The position numbers and the translations under genes are program-made. Of a stretch of 28,784 nucleotides of DNA, positions 17,848-25,456 are shown piece after piece. The stretch is from contig JAYZDF010000110.1 of assembly GCA_036337945.1 (NCBI GenBank), positions 1-28,784 on the forward strand, in the 5' to 3' direction. Position 1 is the stretch's first letter; the number at the start of each line of letters is the position of its first letter. The notes below the pieces were generated by a model. It searched no databases and had not been told where the DNA came from. It was given only the letters and a program-made list of their open reading frames with translations. This DNA is from JAYZDF01 sp036337945. GTDB lineage: Bacteria > Myxococcota > Kuafuiibacteriia > Kuafuiibacteriales > Kuafuiibacteriaceae.

Positions 17848-18570
17848 GTGGATAGGTCTCTCAAGATTTTAGTTCTTGTTATCAATCTGGTTGCTGGGCT
17901 TGCCACAGCTGCTCTGCCTGCGTCCGCGAACTCGGTCTGGGTCTGGGGTAATAACGAAAACGCTGCCAAATACATTCCGGATACCAAATATACGCAGGCA
18001 GTTGGGTCCGGTGAGGCGCAAATAGAACGTCTTAGCCCTGGTAAATACCAGCTAACCCTGTCTGGTTGGGAAAAGCAGCCACCCACGAAGAGCAACGTTC
18101 AGGTCACCAGTTACGGGGTGGGAAGTGCTTACTGCAAAGTCGCAAGCTGGTCTCCCTCCGGTAAAACCCTAATGGTGAATATTCTGTGCTTCGCCACTGG
18201 CGGGACCCCAAAGGATAGTAAATTTTCAGTGCTCATCTCCTTCGAGAATACGGCGCGTACCGCCTTCGCTTGGTCAAGCAACACTGTCAAGGACCACGTA
18301 GCGAAAGAAAAGTTTGCAAAAAACGACAAGCAACCGGTGTTCATCAAACGAAATGAAAGAGGAATCTACAGCGTTACTTTCACCAGATTTTTAAGTAACG
18401 GTCGTAAATTTGGGAATGCGCAGGCCACCGCACAAGGAAGAAGTCAAGCGTATTGCAAAATTCGCGATTGGAAACGCGTGCGGGCTGACTTGACGGTCCA
18501 AGTATCTTGCTTTTCACCGAATGGAGAGGCCAGTGATTCGCTATTTTCGATTCTCGTCTCAAGCCCCTAA
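17848..18570 (+). CDS. Secreted protein with a duplicated two-Cys domain
   Basis: About 240 aa from a GTG at 17848, which yields MDRSLKILVLVINLVAGLATAALPASANS, a good Sec signal with cleavage after ASA; an in-frame ATG at 17776 would overlap the divergent gene and lengthen the leader. The mature protein is two copies of one domain of about 110 residues. Each starts with a W-containing strand, has G.Y.(V/L)T, then (S)AYCK(V/I)..W, then L.V...CF...G...DS.FS.L.S. Each copy thus has two cysteines, probably forming a disulfide. Proteins of this look, with an N-terminal alanine/tryptophan segment and the CK..W / CF..G..DS.F pattern, are known in other bacteria as uncharacterised secreted proteins (from memory). 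Function unknown. Confidence 0.7.
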   Translation: MDRSLKILVLVINLVAGLATAALPASANSVWVWGNNENAAKYIPDTKYTQAVGSGEAQIERLSPGKYQLTLSGWEKQPPTKSNVQVTSYGVGSAYCKVASWSPSGKTLMVNILCFATGGTPKDSKFSVLISFENTARTAFAWSSNTVKDHVAKEKFAKNDKQPVFIKRNERGIYSVTFTRFLSNGRKFGNAQATAQGRSQAYCKIRDWKRVRADLTVQVSCFSPNGEASDSLFSILVSSP

Positions 18571-18627
18571 TCTTGAGTCAGTTAGGCATAGCTGATTAAT
18601 TTCATCTGTGCTTAACTTCACAGTACC

Positions 18628-20031
18628 TTGGCTGGCCCAAATTTAGATACTTCGCTCGTAGGACGAGTCATCGCCGGCAAACTTCAGTTGCAAACACTTC
18701 TTGGGCAAGGGTCTATGGGTCAAGTGTATAAGGCGCAGCACACTTCACTCAACAAACCGATCGCTATCAAAGTCATGCGTCCAGAAATGAACCCCACCGA
18801 AGAGCAGCTCGCTCGATTTCGTGCTGAGGCTCAAGCATCAAGTCGACTTGACCACCCCAACACGGTACAAGTTCTCGATTTCGGAGAAGACGGCGAAGAT
18901 AAGCTTTTGTACATCGCCATGGAATTTCTCGAAGGAGAAGAGCTTTCGCGCGCTCTCAAGAGAGATGGAGCTTTCGATATTACTCGGGCCTGTCTAATAA
19001 GCAGACAAATATTGGGCGCACTGTCAGCCGCGCATGACTCAGACATTGTTCATCGCGACATCAAGCCGGGAAATATCATGCTCGTTTCACGAACAAATGA
19101 TGAAGGTGAATCGCAAGAATGGGTAAAGGTGTGCGACTTCGGAATCGCAAAACTTTTGGTCGCCGAAGAAGGCGTTCCTCCACTAACGATGGAAGGTGTG
19201 TCATTAGGAACTCCTGCTTATGCCGCTCCAGAGAAAATTCTAGGACAAGCAATCGACGGTAGAGCAGATCTCTACGCAACAGGAGTTATTCTCTACACGA
19301 TGTTGGCTGGGAAGCGTCCATTCGAAGCGGATAACCCGATGGCCATGGCGATGAAGCACATTAAGCAACCTCCGCCCTCTCTTCAAAGCATTCGTGCGGA
19401 ACTGCCTGAAGGACTTTGCGCTGTTGTGGAACGAGCTATGGCTAAGAAAGCTGATGAAAGGTTCAGCAATGCCAGAGAAATGCGAGAAGCCTTAAAACCA
19501 TTTGCTTCTTCAGCTCGTGCCGCCCCTGCCGTATCAATACCGGTATCGTCACCAATGCTACCGCCACAAATCACAAACACGACGCCAGAACCTTCAAGAC
19601 AGTCGTCTGCGGACTTCATGACCATGTCCGTACCAACCGAAGAGATCGTAAACTCAACCTCGGCGGCAAGCTCTGACGCGGATGATCTTCTTCGTGCATT
19701 TCTTCAGGATTCAAGCCCTGCCAAACCTGCAACTCAATCGAAACCACCTCAACCGTCTTCGAAGGAATCAAAGATAGCGGCATCCTTTGCAAGCAGTCCC
19801 ATCGTTGAGAGAAGCCAACAAGAGCAAGTCGCGGCAAAGCCAGCAGCTCAACACACAGCGACAAAACCGGGCTCACCAGTCATAGCGCAATCCCAAAGTC
19901 CAAACGAGCAACCGCCGAACGTCGGCGCAAATCAAGATTCTGCCTCAGGCAATCAATTAATGAAATGGCTAGGACTGGTTCTTCTCGTCAGCGTTTGCAT
20001 CATCATTGCTATGCTGTTTCTGCAAAGCTAG
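18628..20031 (+). CDS. Hanks-type Ser/Thr protein kinase with C-terminal membrane anchor
   Basis: 467 aa. All main kinase motifs are present: glycine loop LGQGSMGQVYK (25-35), IAIKV (Lys48), alpha-C Glu67, HRDIKPGN (Asp144), DFGIAK (Asp170) and AAPE (200-202), so it should be catalytically active. The kinase domain ends near residue 290. A Ser/Pro/Gln/Ala-rich, probably disordered linker of about 150 residues follows, then one transmembrane helix (residues about 443-465, LGLVLLVSVCIIIAMLFL). No extracytoplasmic sensor follows the helix, so this is a tail-anchored kinase. TTG at 18628 is the only start available after the upstream in-frame stop; it has no clear Shine-Dalgarno. A possible promoter is TTGAGT (18573) with TAATTT (18597), 18-bp spacer. 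It converges on the M23 gene. Confidence 0.93.
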   Translation: MAGPNLDTSLVGRVIAGKLQLQTLLGQGSMGQVYKAQHTSLNKPIAIKVMRPEMNPTEEQLARFRAEAQASSRLDHPNTVQVLDFGEDGEDKLLYIAMEFLEGEELSRALKRDGAFDITRACLISRQILGALSAAHDSDIVHRDIKPGNIMLVSRTNDEGESQEWVKVCDFGIAKLLVAEEGVPPLTMEGVSLGTPAYAAPEKILGQAIDGRADLYATGVILYTMLAGKRPFEADNPMAMAMKHIKQPPPSLQSIRAELPEGLCAVVERAMAKKADERFSNAREMREALKPFASSARAAPAVSIPVSSPMLPPQITNTTPEPSRQSSADFMTMSVPTEEIVNSTSAASSDADDLLRAFLQDSSPAKPATQSKPPQPSSKESKIAASFASSPIVERSQQEQVAAKPAAQHTATKPGSPVIAQSQSPNEQPPNVGANQDSASGNQLMKWLGLVLLVSVCIIIAMLFLQS

Positions 20032-20066
20032 CGGTACCTACGCCATCGCTGATAGAACTGAGGGCC

Positions 20067-21476
20067 TTAATTTTCGTAACCCAATTCAGGATTCAAGATT
20101 GAACCGATTCGGTTTTGAATCCATTGACCGTCCCACCATTCAAGGGGACGGACAGCAAGACCGTGGACGAGTACACTAAAGTGTAAATGGTCTCCTAACG
20201 CGAGTCCCGTCGCACCAGTTGACCCGATATCATCACCTCGCTTTACGGTCTGTCCTTTCTTAACTCTTAATTCGGACATGTGGCCATAAAGCGTCATGAT
20301 TCCAAAACCATGATCGATGACAACGGTCTTCCCGTAAATCCCCAAGTATTCAGCTAACACAACAATCCCGTTATTTGCCGCTGGGATGCTCGCTTTCTTT
20401 GTTGAAGCTAGGTCGTACCCAAGATGATACTGCTGGTCGATTTCCTGGCCATCATACATATAGGTACGATGGTCCGCGAATGACGCAAATACTTTCGCCG
20501 GCATCTGAATGAACTTTCGATTCCATTGAAAAGAAGGTGTACTCGTCTTCGCTAGTTCAACTAACGTTTTATCATTTTTGGTTCGAAGTTCTCTATTGAT
20601 CCAAACATACTCTTCTACCAACTTATCGCGAGCTGGAACCTCAGAGACCTCTGCTTTTATTTTTGGAACAACTAAAGACATAAAGCGGTCAGACACCCTA
20701 ATCTCGTCCTTCTTTGAAACTTTGATCTTTAGATTATCTAGGAACTTCTGACTCGATTTGTTTCCAACGTCATCCTTTGCCACGATTTTTACAGTCTCTT
20801 CTTTGTCAAAATCATAAGGAACTGCAAAAAATGCAAATGCTTCATCTTTGTTTCCGCCGGGTAGTTTCGAACCAGGAAACCACCATTTTCCTGCTTGCAC
20901 ACCGTGCCTTATCGCGGATGAACCAACTTTATACCGAACCGCTCCAGAGCCTCCTTGCGTTACGAAATGATCCCGGGAAAGGACAGCGATTTCGGGTGGG
21001 CGCAATCGAACTGGTAAATTAAGAACCTTAGTCGCGGCGGCGGGCTGATTGAGCCAGGTACCTGCGGGTTGCGCGTACACAACTATAGAACCAATTCCTT
21101 CTTTGATCGTTGGAATAGTCTTTCGACCAACCGTTAATTTCACAGTAACAACTTCATCGGAGGTTTTCCAAAGTTCATGGGCCGGAAGGACAGTTCCTTG
21201 TTTTTCATCAAGCTGGACCTCACGTTCGTTTTGAACAAAGTACGCTCGTACAGCAACCACTCCTCTTGTCGGCTCACGGACTTTAATGGTTATTTCGGTC
21301 TCATTTCCTATCGCAGGTAAATTGCTCGTCATTTCGATTGAAGGTGGGTCACCCGCACGTAGTGAAACGACTCCAATACCGAAAAACGCGGCAAGTAAAC
21401 ACGTGACGAGAGCGAGTACGAGAGGTAGCTTTGATTTCTTTCGAGTTTCACCCAGGTACATTACGCGTGGGAGCAT
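20067..21476 (-). CDS. M23-family (LytM) peptidase, membrane anchored
   Basis: 469 aa. One N-terminal transmembrane helix (LPLVLALVTCLLAAFFGIGVVSL, residues about 17-39) follows a Lys/Arg-rich start, so the bulk lies outside the cytoplasmic membrane. A long beta-rich region (about 45-330) precedes the C-terminal M23 domain with the zinc motif HLGYD (His351, Asp355), YGHMS (His399) and GDHLHF (His430, His432). All zinc and catalytic positions are present, so endopeptidase activity on peptidoglycan cross-links is expected, unlike degenerate LytM activators. ATG at 21476 is used; ATG at 21461 is also possible. No Shine-Dalgarno is obvious; a TTATCT sequence sits 10 nt upstream of the ATG. The stop is 35 bp from that of the kinase. 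Confidence 0.9.
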   Translation of the reverse strand: MLPRVMYLGETRKKSKLPLVLALVTCLLAAFFGIGVVSLRAGDPPSIEMTSNLPAIGNETEITIKVREPTRGVVAVRAYFVQNEREVQLDEKQGTVLPAHELWKTSDEVVTVKLTVGRKTIPTIKEGIGSIVVYAQPAGTWLNQPAAATKVLNLPVRLRPPEIAVLSRDHFVTQGGSGAVRYKVGSSAIRHGVQAGKWWFPGSKLPGGNKDEAFAFFAVPYDFDKEETVKIVAKDDVGNKSSQKFLDNLKIKVSKKDEIRVSDRFMSLVVPKIKAEVSEVPARDKLVEEYVWINRELRTKNDKTLVELAKTSTPSFQWNRKFIQMPAKVFASFADHRTYMYDGQEIDQQYHLGYDLASTKKASIPAANNGIVVLAEYLGIYGKTVVIDHGFGIMTLYGHMSELRVKKGQTVKRGDDIGSTGATGLALGDHLHFSVLVHGLAVRPLEWWDGQWIQNRIGSILNPELGYEN

Positions 21477-21527
21477 ATCAAAACTCAGATAAATGACAGC
21501 TTATGTTTTGAAAAAGAATGAAATGAA

Positions 21528-22094
21528 TCAACAAGAACGCGGGTTACAGCAGGTGATCGTCTGAGAGAGGATGTCCGCTGGGCAGTGAGAGATGCTGTTG
21601 TGGTCGATCCCATAAATACCGCCATAATTCTTACTTCGATAGGCAAACGTACTATTTACGCCATCTTCATTGAGATCAGTTGCTACACCTACGGAGTATT
21701 TGGGAAGCACACCTGCCGAGGCCGTTACTCGAGTTGTAGCGTATTGAAAATATACGCCAGCAGGCGGTTCGAAACCGATACAGGTATATTTGGTGCAACT
21801 TGCCGGTGTCTAACGCGTACAATCGGTTGAACACGGGCGATTCGTCCAAACGACTTTCCGAGATCCTGGGACTGTGGCGGGATGCGGAGTCACCGCGACA
21901 TAGTTTTCGAATACGGCTGCAAACGTCTCTTCACTGGTCACGATCGAGTCAATAAGTAGAAAAGCTTCCGCGCTTTTAGCTCTCAGAGAAGAATTAATGA
22001 ACTTTGCAAACGCGATGTCGCCTTGAAATGGAGGTCGCTTCTTTTCTCTCAAAGCACGATGCAGATGGTAGCACGACTGAAAACCGTGAGGCAT
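21528..22094 (-). pseudogene. Type IV pilin-like pseudogene with in-frame amber codon and missing N-terminus
   Basis: One continuous minus frame from ATG 22094 to TGA 21528, broken only by a TAG at 21810-21812. Before it: FAKFINSSLRAKSAEAFLLI ... TSEETFAAVFENYVAVTPHP; after it: CIGFEPPAGVYFQYATTRVT, then YSVGVATDLNEDGVNSTFAY. The order (K.AEA helix, 'EE.F....YV...P.P', 'GF.P..GVYFQY', 'A..DLN.DGVNSTF') is that of the globular part of deltaproteobacterial type IV pilins. The hallmark prepilin N-terminus (G-FTLIE-hydrophobic helix) is absent in all minus frames up to the divergent gene. TAG is an ordinary stop for intact genes here (kinase, Elp3, receiver/ATP-grasp gene), which argues against recoding. 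Best read as a decayed pilin copy; the pilin match is from memory. Confidence 0.6.
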
Positions 22095-22163
22095 CGGGTA
22101 AACACTAGGTTGATGGAGACATCCTAGGCGATTTGGTCGGGGACGTGCTAGCTTTGGCCCCGC

Positions 22164-23075
22164 GTGAACGCCCCCTCAATTCTAGTAACTTGTTTCTTCG
22201 CCACTGTTTTCGCGGGGAGCTACGCATCATCGGAAGAATTAGCTCCTCGGACTACGAAGATTCAAACTCAGGTTACGGTGACTGCCTCGGTCGTTGTGCC
22301 GCGCGAGACTTTGAGAAGCAATGCCGTACAACGTTCAAACGATTCGGCACCAGACGCTCGAAAAAATGTTTACGCAACTCGCAGCAGCTCGACGTCCGAC
22401 AGCGCTAAACAAGAAACCCCACCGGTTCGCGTATTGATTGTTGGTGACAGTATGGCAGCCACCGATTTCGGTCGAGAGCTCCAAAAGAAACTTCGAGGGC
22501 GAAAACAAACACGCTGCTTCCGAAAAGGAAAAAGCAGTACGGGCCTCGCGCGCCCCGACTTCTACGACTGGATGGGCGAAGGGAAGCGACAAATCAAGAA
22601 GACAAAACCCAATGTGGTGATTGTTATCGTCGGAGGAAACGATGGTCAGGACCTCATCGACAAAGCGCGAAAAAAGCGTCGTGTTTTTTGGCGAGGCAAA
22701 AAATGGGAGACTGCCTATTCGGAACGAATAAACAACTTTGTCACGCTACTGCGGGAACCAGACCGGCACGTTATATGGCTGGAGCTACCCGCGATGGACC
22801 GTAAACGTCTGGAGAATAAACTCAAACTCATCCGTGAAGTACAAAAAGAGACGATAGAGACCATGGGCAATCGAACTCATTACGTTCGCACCGAACAGCA
22901 TTTCTATGAGCCTTCAGGGAAACTTATTCGAAAAATATCAGACCCCAAAAGTCGTAAAAAGGTTCCTTTGCGCCAAGAAGACGGCATTCATTTCAGTCTT
23001 GCTGGGAGTAAATACTTCGCTCATCGAGTGTTCCTGCAGGTTGACGAGCTTTTGACATCTATCGGTCAGAAGTGA
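22164..23075 (+). CDS. SGNH-family hydrolase, DUF459-like, exported
   Basis: 303 aa from a GTG at 22164 giving MNAPSILVTCFFATVFAGSYASS, a short Sec signal. After a Ser/Thr-rich linker (to about residue 85) comes the SGNH core: VLIVGDSMA (block I, GDS with nucleophile Ser), KSSTGLARPDFYDW (typical of the DUF459 group), VVIVIVGGNDGQDL (block III, GxND) and DGIHFSLAG (block V, Asp-x-x-His). All four blocks are intact, so it should be an active esterase or acyltransferase-type hydrolase in the periplasm. DUF459 proteins are often linked to envelope polysaccharides, so a cell-wall ester substrate is plausible but inferred. Its last 10 bp overlap the end of the convergent outer-membrane-like gene. 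Confidence 0.85.
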   Translation: MNAPSILVTCFFATVFAGSYASSEELAPRTTKIQTQVTVTASVVVPRETLRSNAVQRSNDSAPDARKNVYATRSSSTSDSAKQETPPVRVLIVGDSMAATDFGRELQKKLRGRKQTRCFRKGKSSTGLARPDFYDWMGEGKRQIKKTKPNVVIVIVGGNDGQDLIDKARKKRRVFWRGKKWETAYSERINNFVTLLREPDRHVIWLELPAMDRKRLENKLKLIREVQKETIETMGNRTHYVRTEQHFYEPSGKLIRKISDPKSRKKVPLRQEDGIHFSLAGSKYFAHRVFLQVDELLTSIGQK

Positions 23076-23857
23076 AGTCGAGCAAAGAAGCCAGTGTTAT
23101 AATTAAACCCATTGAGTCGTTGGGGGTCAACGGGCTTAGCACCGCTGGCTTTTCTCAAAAGCTCTCTAATTTCATCCGGTATCATGTTTTCTTCGCTGAT
23201 TTGGTCGATAGCCTCGTTCTTCGCACCCGCAGCGACCTCCTCCCCGGTGATCAGCATATGATAACCTAGTTGCCCATAGAAACCGACGCTGAGTATCGGC
23301 AGTAGCTCGACTCCTGCGGCCACCCGAACTCTGGCAAGGTTCCACCCGAAGACCCAACGACTCAGATCGTCTTCCATGTCGTTAAACATGTCGAACTCAC
23401 TTTCTACCGCGGACAGATCGTCGAAGCCTGCAAACATAGCAGCCTGTTCGAGCTGCGTTCTTTCACTGGCGCTCAACAGCTCCCAGTTGAAACCACCGCT
23501 CTCAGACACTTGAGGCGGGAAATGAAAGGCGATGGGGCCGGTAAAAAGCCCGAGCTCCAGCCACAGCGAATCGCCAAAATCGATGTCGAACCCGAGATTG
23601 GCAGTCAGAAGATACTGGTCGTTACCCATGAGAAGCGCTTCGCCAAATACATCTATATTTAGAAGTTCAACCCCTGCTTCTACACCACCGGCAAAAGGGC
23701 CATCGAAGTAAACAAATAGATCACTTGTTCCTCCTGAGTTTGCAGCCTTAGCCTGAATCCAGGGCGAAAAGAGCTTCGCTTGTGCCGGCACTGCGGTGCT
23801 CGCCAAAAGTAAAGACGCTATCCCTAAAATAGAAAATTTGTTCATAATTCTAGTCAT
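23066..23857 (-). CDS. Exported outer-membrane-like beta protein
   Basis: 263 aa. ATG at 23857 overlaps the apaH stop codon (ATGA), so it is probably translationally coupled; a second ATG at 23845 gives MNKFSILGIASLLLASTAVPAQA, a classic Sec signal cut after AQA, and may be the true start. The mature protein has alternating hydrophobic/polar beta strands (FGEALLMGNDQYLLTANLGFDIDF, ARVRVAAGVELLPILSVGFYGQLGY) separated by acidic loops and ends in FFARLHF with a terminal Phe, the usual outer-membrane barrel signature recognised by BamA. An outer membrane barrel or periplasmic beta protein is inferred. I do not recognise a family. It is the last gene of the methyltransferase-apaH unit. Confidence 0.7.
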   Translation of the reverse strand: MTRIMNKFSILGIASLLLASTAVPAQAKLFSPWIQAKAANSGGTSDLFVYFDGPFAGGVEAGVELLNIDVFGEALLMGNDQYLLTANLGFDIDFGDSLWLELGLFTGPIAFHFPPQVSESGGFNWELLSASERTQLEQAAMFAGFDDLSAVESEFDMFNDMEDDLSRWVFGWNLARVRVAAGVELLPILSVGFYGQLGYHMLITGEEVAAGAKNEAIDQISEENMIPDEIRELLRKASGAKPVDPQRLNGFNYNTGFFARLHF

Positions 23858-24702
23858 TCTTGAATCTCGTCACAGTTTTTCTGTTGTACAAACTCACCCG
23901 TCTCCACGCAATAAGCGGTCAATTCATTACCCCATACGCATCCGCTATCGAGCCCAACAAATCGGTCCAAATCACGAAAGCCCAACGCAGCCCAGTGTCC
24001 AAAAAAGAAACGTTTGTCGTCATCTTGTGTTGAACGTGCCACGAACCATTCTTTGTACCCTGCTGGCGATTTTTCGGGCGGACCTTTATACGAAAAAACG
24101 GGGCGATGGGACTCGTCCACCATCCGAATTCGAGTGAAAACTGCGATAGACTCACATGCTCGAGCCCAACGATGTTCTTTTTGGTGACTTTTTTTATCTG
24201 CAAGGACAGTAAGAAAATCTAGCCACTCAGCTCCGCACAATAATTCGTTGACCTCGTTGGCTCTATCGAATGCCTCTTCAAGCGGCCAGTTGGGATGCAG
24301 ACCAGCATGCACGACCACCTCGTTCTCATACTCAAACATTAATGGTTGTGTGCGCAGCCAGTTCAACAGAAGTTCCGCTCGGTCCGAGAGTAAGATTGGA
24401 CTAATTGTATCTTTCGGATGCTCTTGTCTGAGACCTTGCCAGCACATCAACAGATGAAGATCGTGATTCCCCAAAACTAATCTTAGGTTTTCTCGGCGTT
24501 CGTAAAGCCACTCTAAGATGTCAAGAGACCTGGGACCACGATTGACCGTGTCACCGGCTAGCCAAAGTTCATCTTTGGTTTCTAGGTACTCTATTTTGCT
24601 CAAGAGCTTTTGGAACGAGCGGAAGCATCCTTGCACATCGCCAACCACCCAAGTTTTGCGCGCTCGACTAGGCAAAAGCTGGTCTGGTTGATGGAGACTC
24701 AT
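23854..24702 (-). CDS. apaH: Symmetrical bis(5'-nucleosyl)-tetraphosphatase
   Basis: 282 aa, close to E. coli ApaH (280). A metallophosphoesterase that hydrolyses Ap4A to two ADP and also acts on Np4-capped RNA. Seen: VVGDVQGCFRSF (21-30), LAGDTVNRGPRSL (about 49-60), VLGNHDLHLL (about 77-85), VVVHAGLHP, FFGHWAALG and the ApaH-specific GLDSGCVWGNELTAYC near the C-terminus, which carry the metal and active-site residues. It lies 14 bp downstream of the Trm9-like methyltransferase and shares an ATGA overlap with the next gene, so the three are very likely one operon. The identity is firm. Confidence 0.95.
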   Translation of the reverse strand: MSLHQPDQLLPSRARKTWVVGDVQGCFRSFQKLLSKIEYLETKDELWLAGDTVNRGPRSLDILEWLYERRENLRLVLGNHDLHLLMCWQGLRQEHPKDTISPILLSDRAELLLNWLRTQPLMFEYENEVVVHAGLHPNWPLEEAFDRANEVNELLCGAEWLDFLTVLADKKSHQKEHRWARACESIAVFTRIRMVDESHRPVFSYKGPPEKSPAGYKEWFVARSTQDDDKRFFFGHWAALGFRDLDRFVGLDSGCVWGNELTAYCVETGEFVQQKNCDEIQE

Positions 24703-24716
24703 TGATGGGAAATTCT

Positions 24717-25433
24717 CTACTCTTCTTCTACGTGGCGCAAGACCAAGTAGCGATTCAAATCGTGCGTTTTTCCGTCTTCAGAGAATCGGTCGACAACTTC
24801 AACATTCAGCCCCCGAATGAGCTCAGCCTCTTCGGCCTCACTGACATAGTGACAGTAACGGGTTCCAAGACCGCCTCGATTCCAGGTGAGAATAAAATCA
24901 CCCTCTTCTCTTTGAAGCTCTTCGGGCCACGGAAGAACCTTCGAATCAAACCTTGGTCGCTCCGCAAAAGCCCAAAACGCCACGGCAATGATTCCTCCAA
25001 TCTCAGTATGACTGACCATCTTTTGGAGAATGTCACGTCTCCGTTCAAAACTTGGAATGTGATGAAAAAAGCCAAATGAGCCCACAAAGTCGCATGCTAA
25101 CTCGGGATATCCCTCCGTGAGCACATCATGCTGAATTAACTCTGAGTTTTCAGCCTTGGGAGCAGCAGCGAGTAATCCCCTGCAGGAGTCGACGCCTAAG
25201 TATCTGAATTCCCTGGATAATTCGGTCGTCAGGAATTTCCAGAATCGTGCGTTTCCACAGGCAAGATCAACGATTCTAATCTGTGTCTTGGTCTCATCTA
25301 GGGATTTGAGGTGCGGAATCAGACGCAGCCATCCTGGCCACGCCGCGTGCCGAGAGTCATCAAAATCAGAGGCGAATTCGCCGTAGAAGCGGTTGTTCAA
25401 GTCGATTAAGGTTTGGATTGTCGAATCGTTCAT
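24717..25433 (-). CDS. Trm9/ABH8-like class I SAM methyltransferase
   Basis: 238 aa. A Rossmann-fold methyltransferase: VDLACGNARF (motif I, 55-64), YLGVDSC (motif II), FGFFHHIPS...RR (about 121-132) and GGIIAVAFWAF (146-156). The N-terminus FYGEFASDF(D)DSRHAAWPGW (16-35) matches the Trm9/ABH8 signature Y..iA..F..tR...WP.v; PWPEEL, RYCHYVSEAEEAEL and a final LNRYLVLR also follow the Trm9 layout. Known Trm9 proteins methylate 5-carboxymethyluridine-34 of tRNA to the methyl ester (mcm5U), the step after Elp3/Elongator. Elp3 is encoded head-to-head here, which supports that role. Eukaryotic Trm9 needs Trm112; no Trm112-like gene is seen in this window. The ATG is preceded by only a weak GAG. First gene of the apaH unit. 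Confidence 0.7.
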   Translation of the reverse strand: MNDSTIQTLIDLNNRFYGEFASDFDDSRHAAWPGWLRLIPHLKSLDETKTQIRIVDLACGNARFWKFLTTELSREFRYLGVDSCRGLLAAAPKAENSELIQHDVLTEGYPELACDFVGSFGFFHHIPSFERRRDILQKMVSHTEIGGIIAVAFWAFAERPRFDSKVLPWPEELQREEGDFILTWNRGGLGTRYCHYVSEAEEAELIRGLNVEVVDRFSEDGKTHDLNRYLVLRHVEEE

Positions 25434-25446
25434 GTCTCGTTAGATT
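25418..25446 (+). promoter_or_regulatory. Candidate promoter of elp3
   Basis: TTGTCG at 25418-25423 and TAGATT at 25441-25446 are 17 bp apart. Transcription would start near 25453, about 4 nt before the GTG at 25457, which has no Shine-Dalgarno. The -35 element lies inside the first codons of the divergent methyltransferase. The match is by eye, 4 of 6 at each hexamer. Confidence 0.35.
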
Positions 25447-25456
25447 GAAATCTCCA

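Noticed and set aside
21810..21812. TAG as a recoded (pyrrolysine) codon
   Set aside because: TAG ends several intact genes here and the N-terminus of the pilin-like gene is also missing, so decay is the simpler explanation.
21585..21830. 81-aa plus-strand frame in the pilin region
   Set aside because: It is the antisense of the pilin-like frame, with no sensible protein features.
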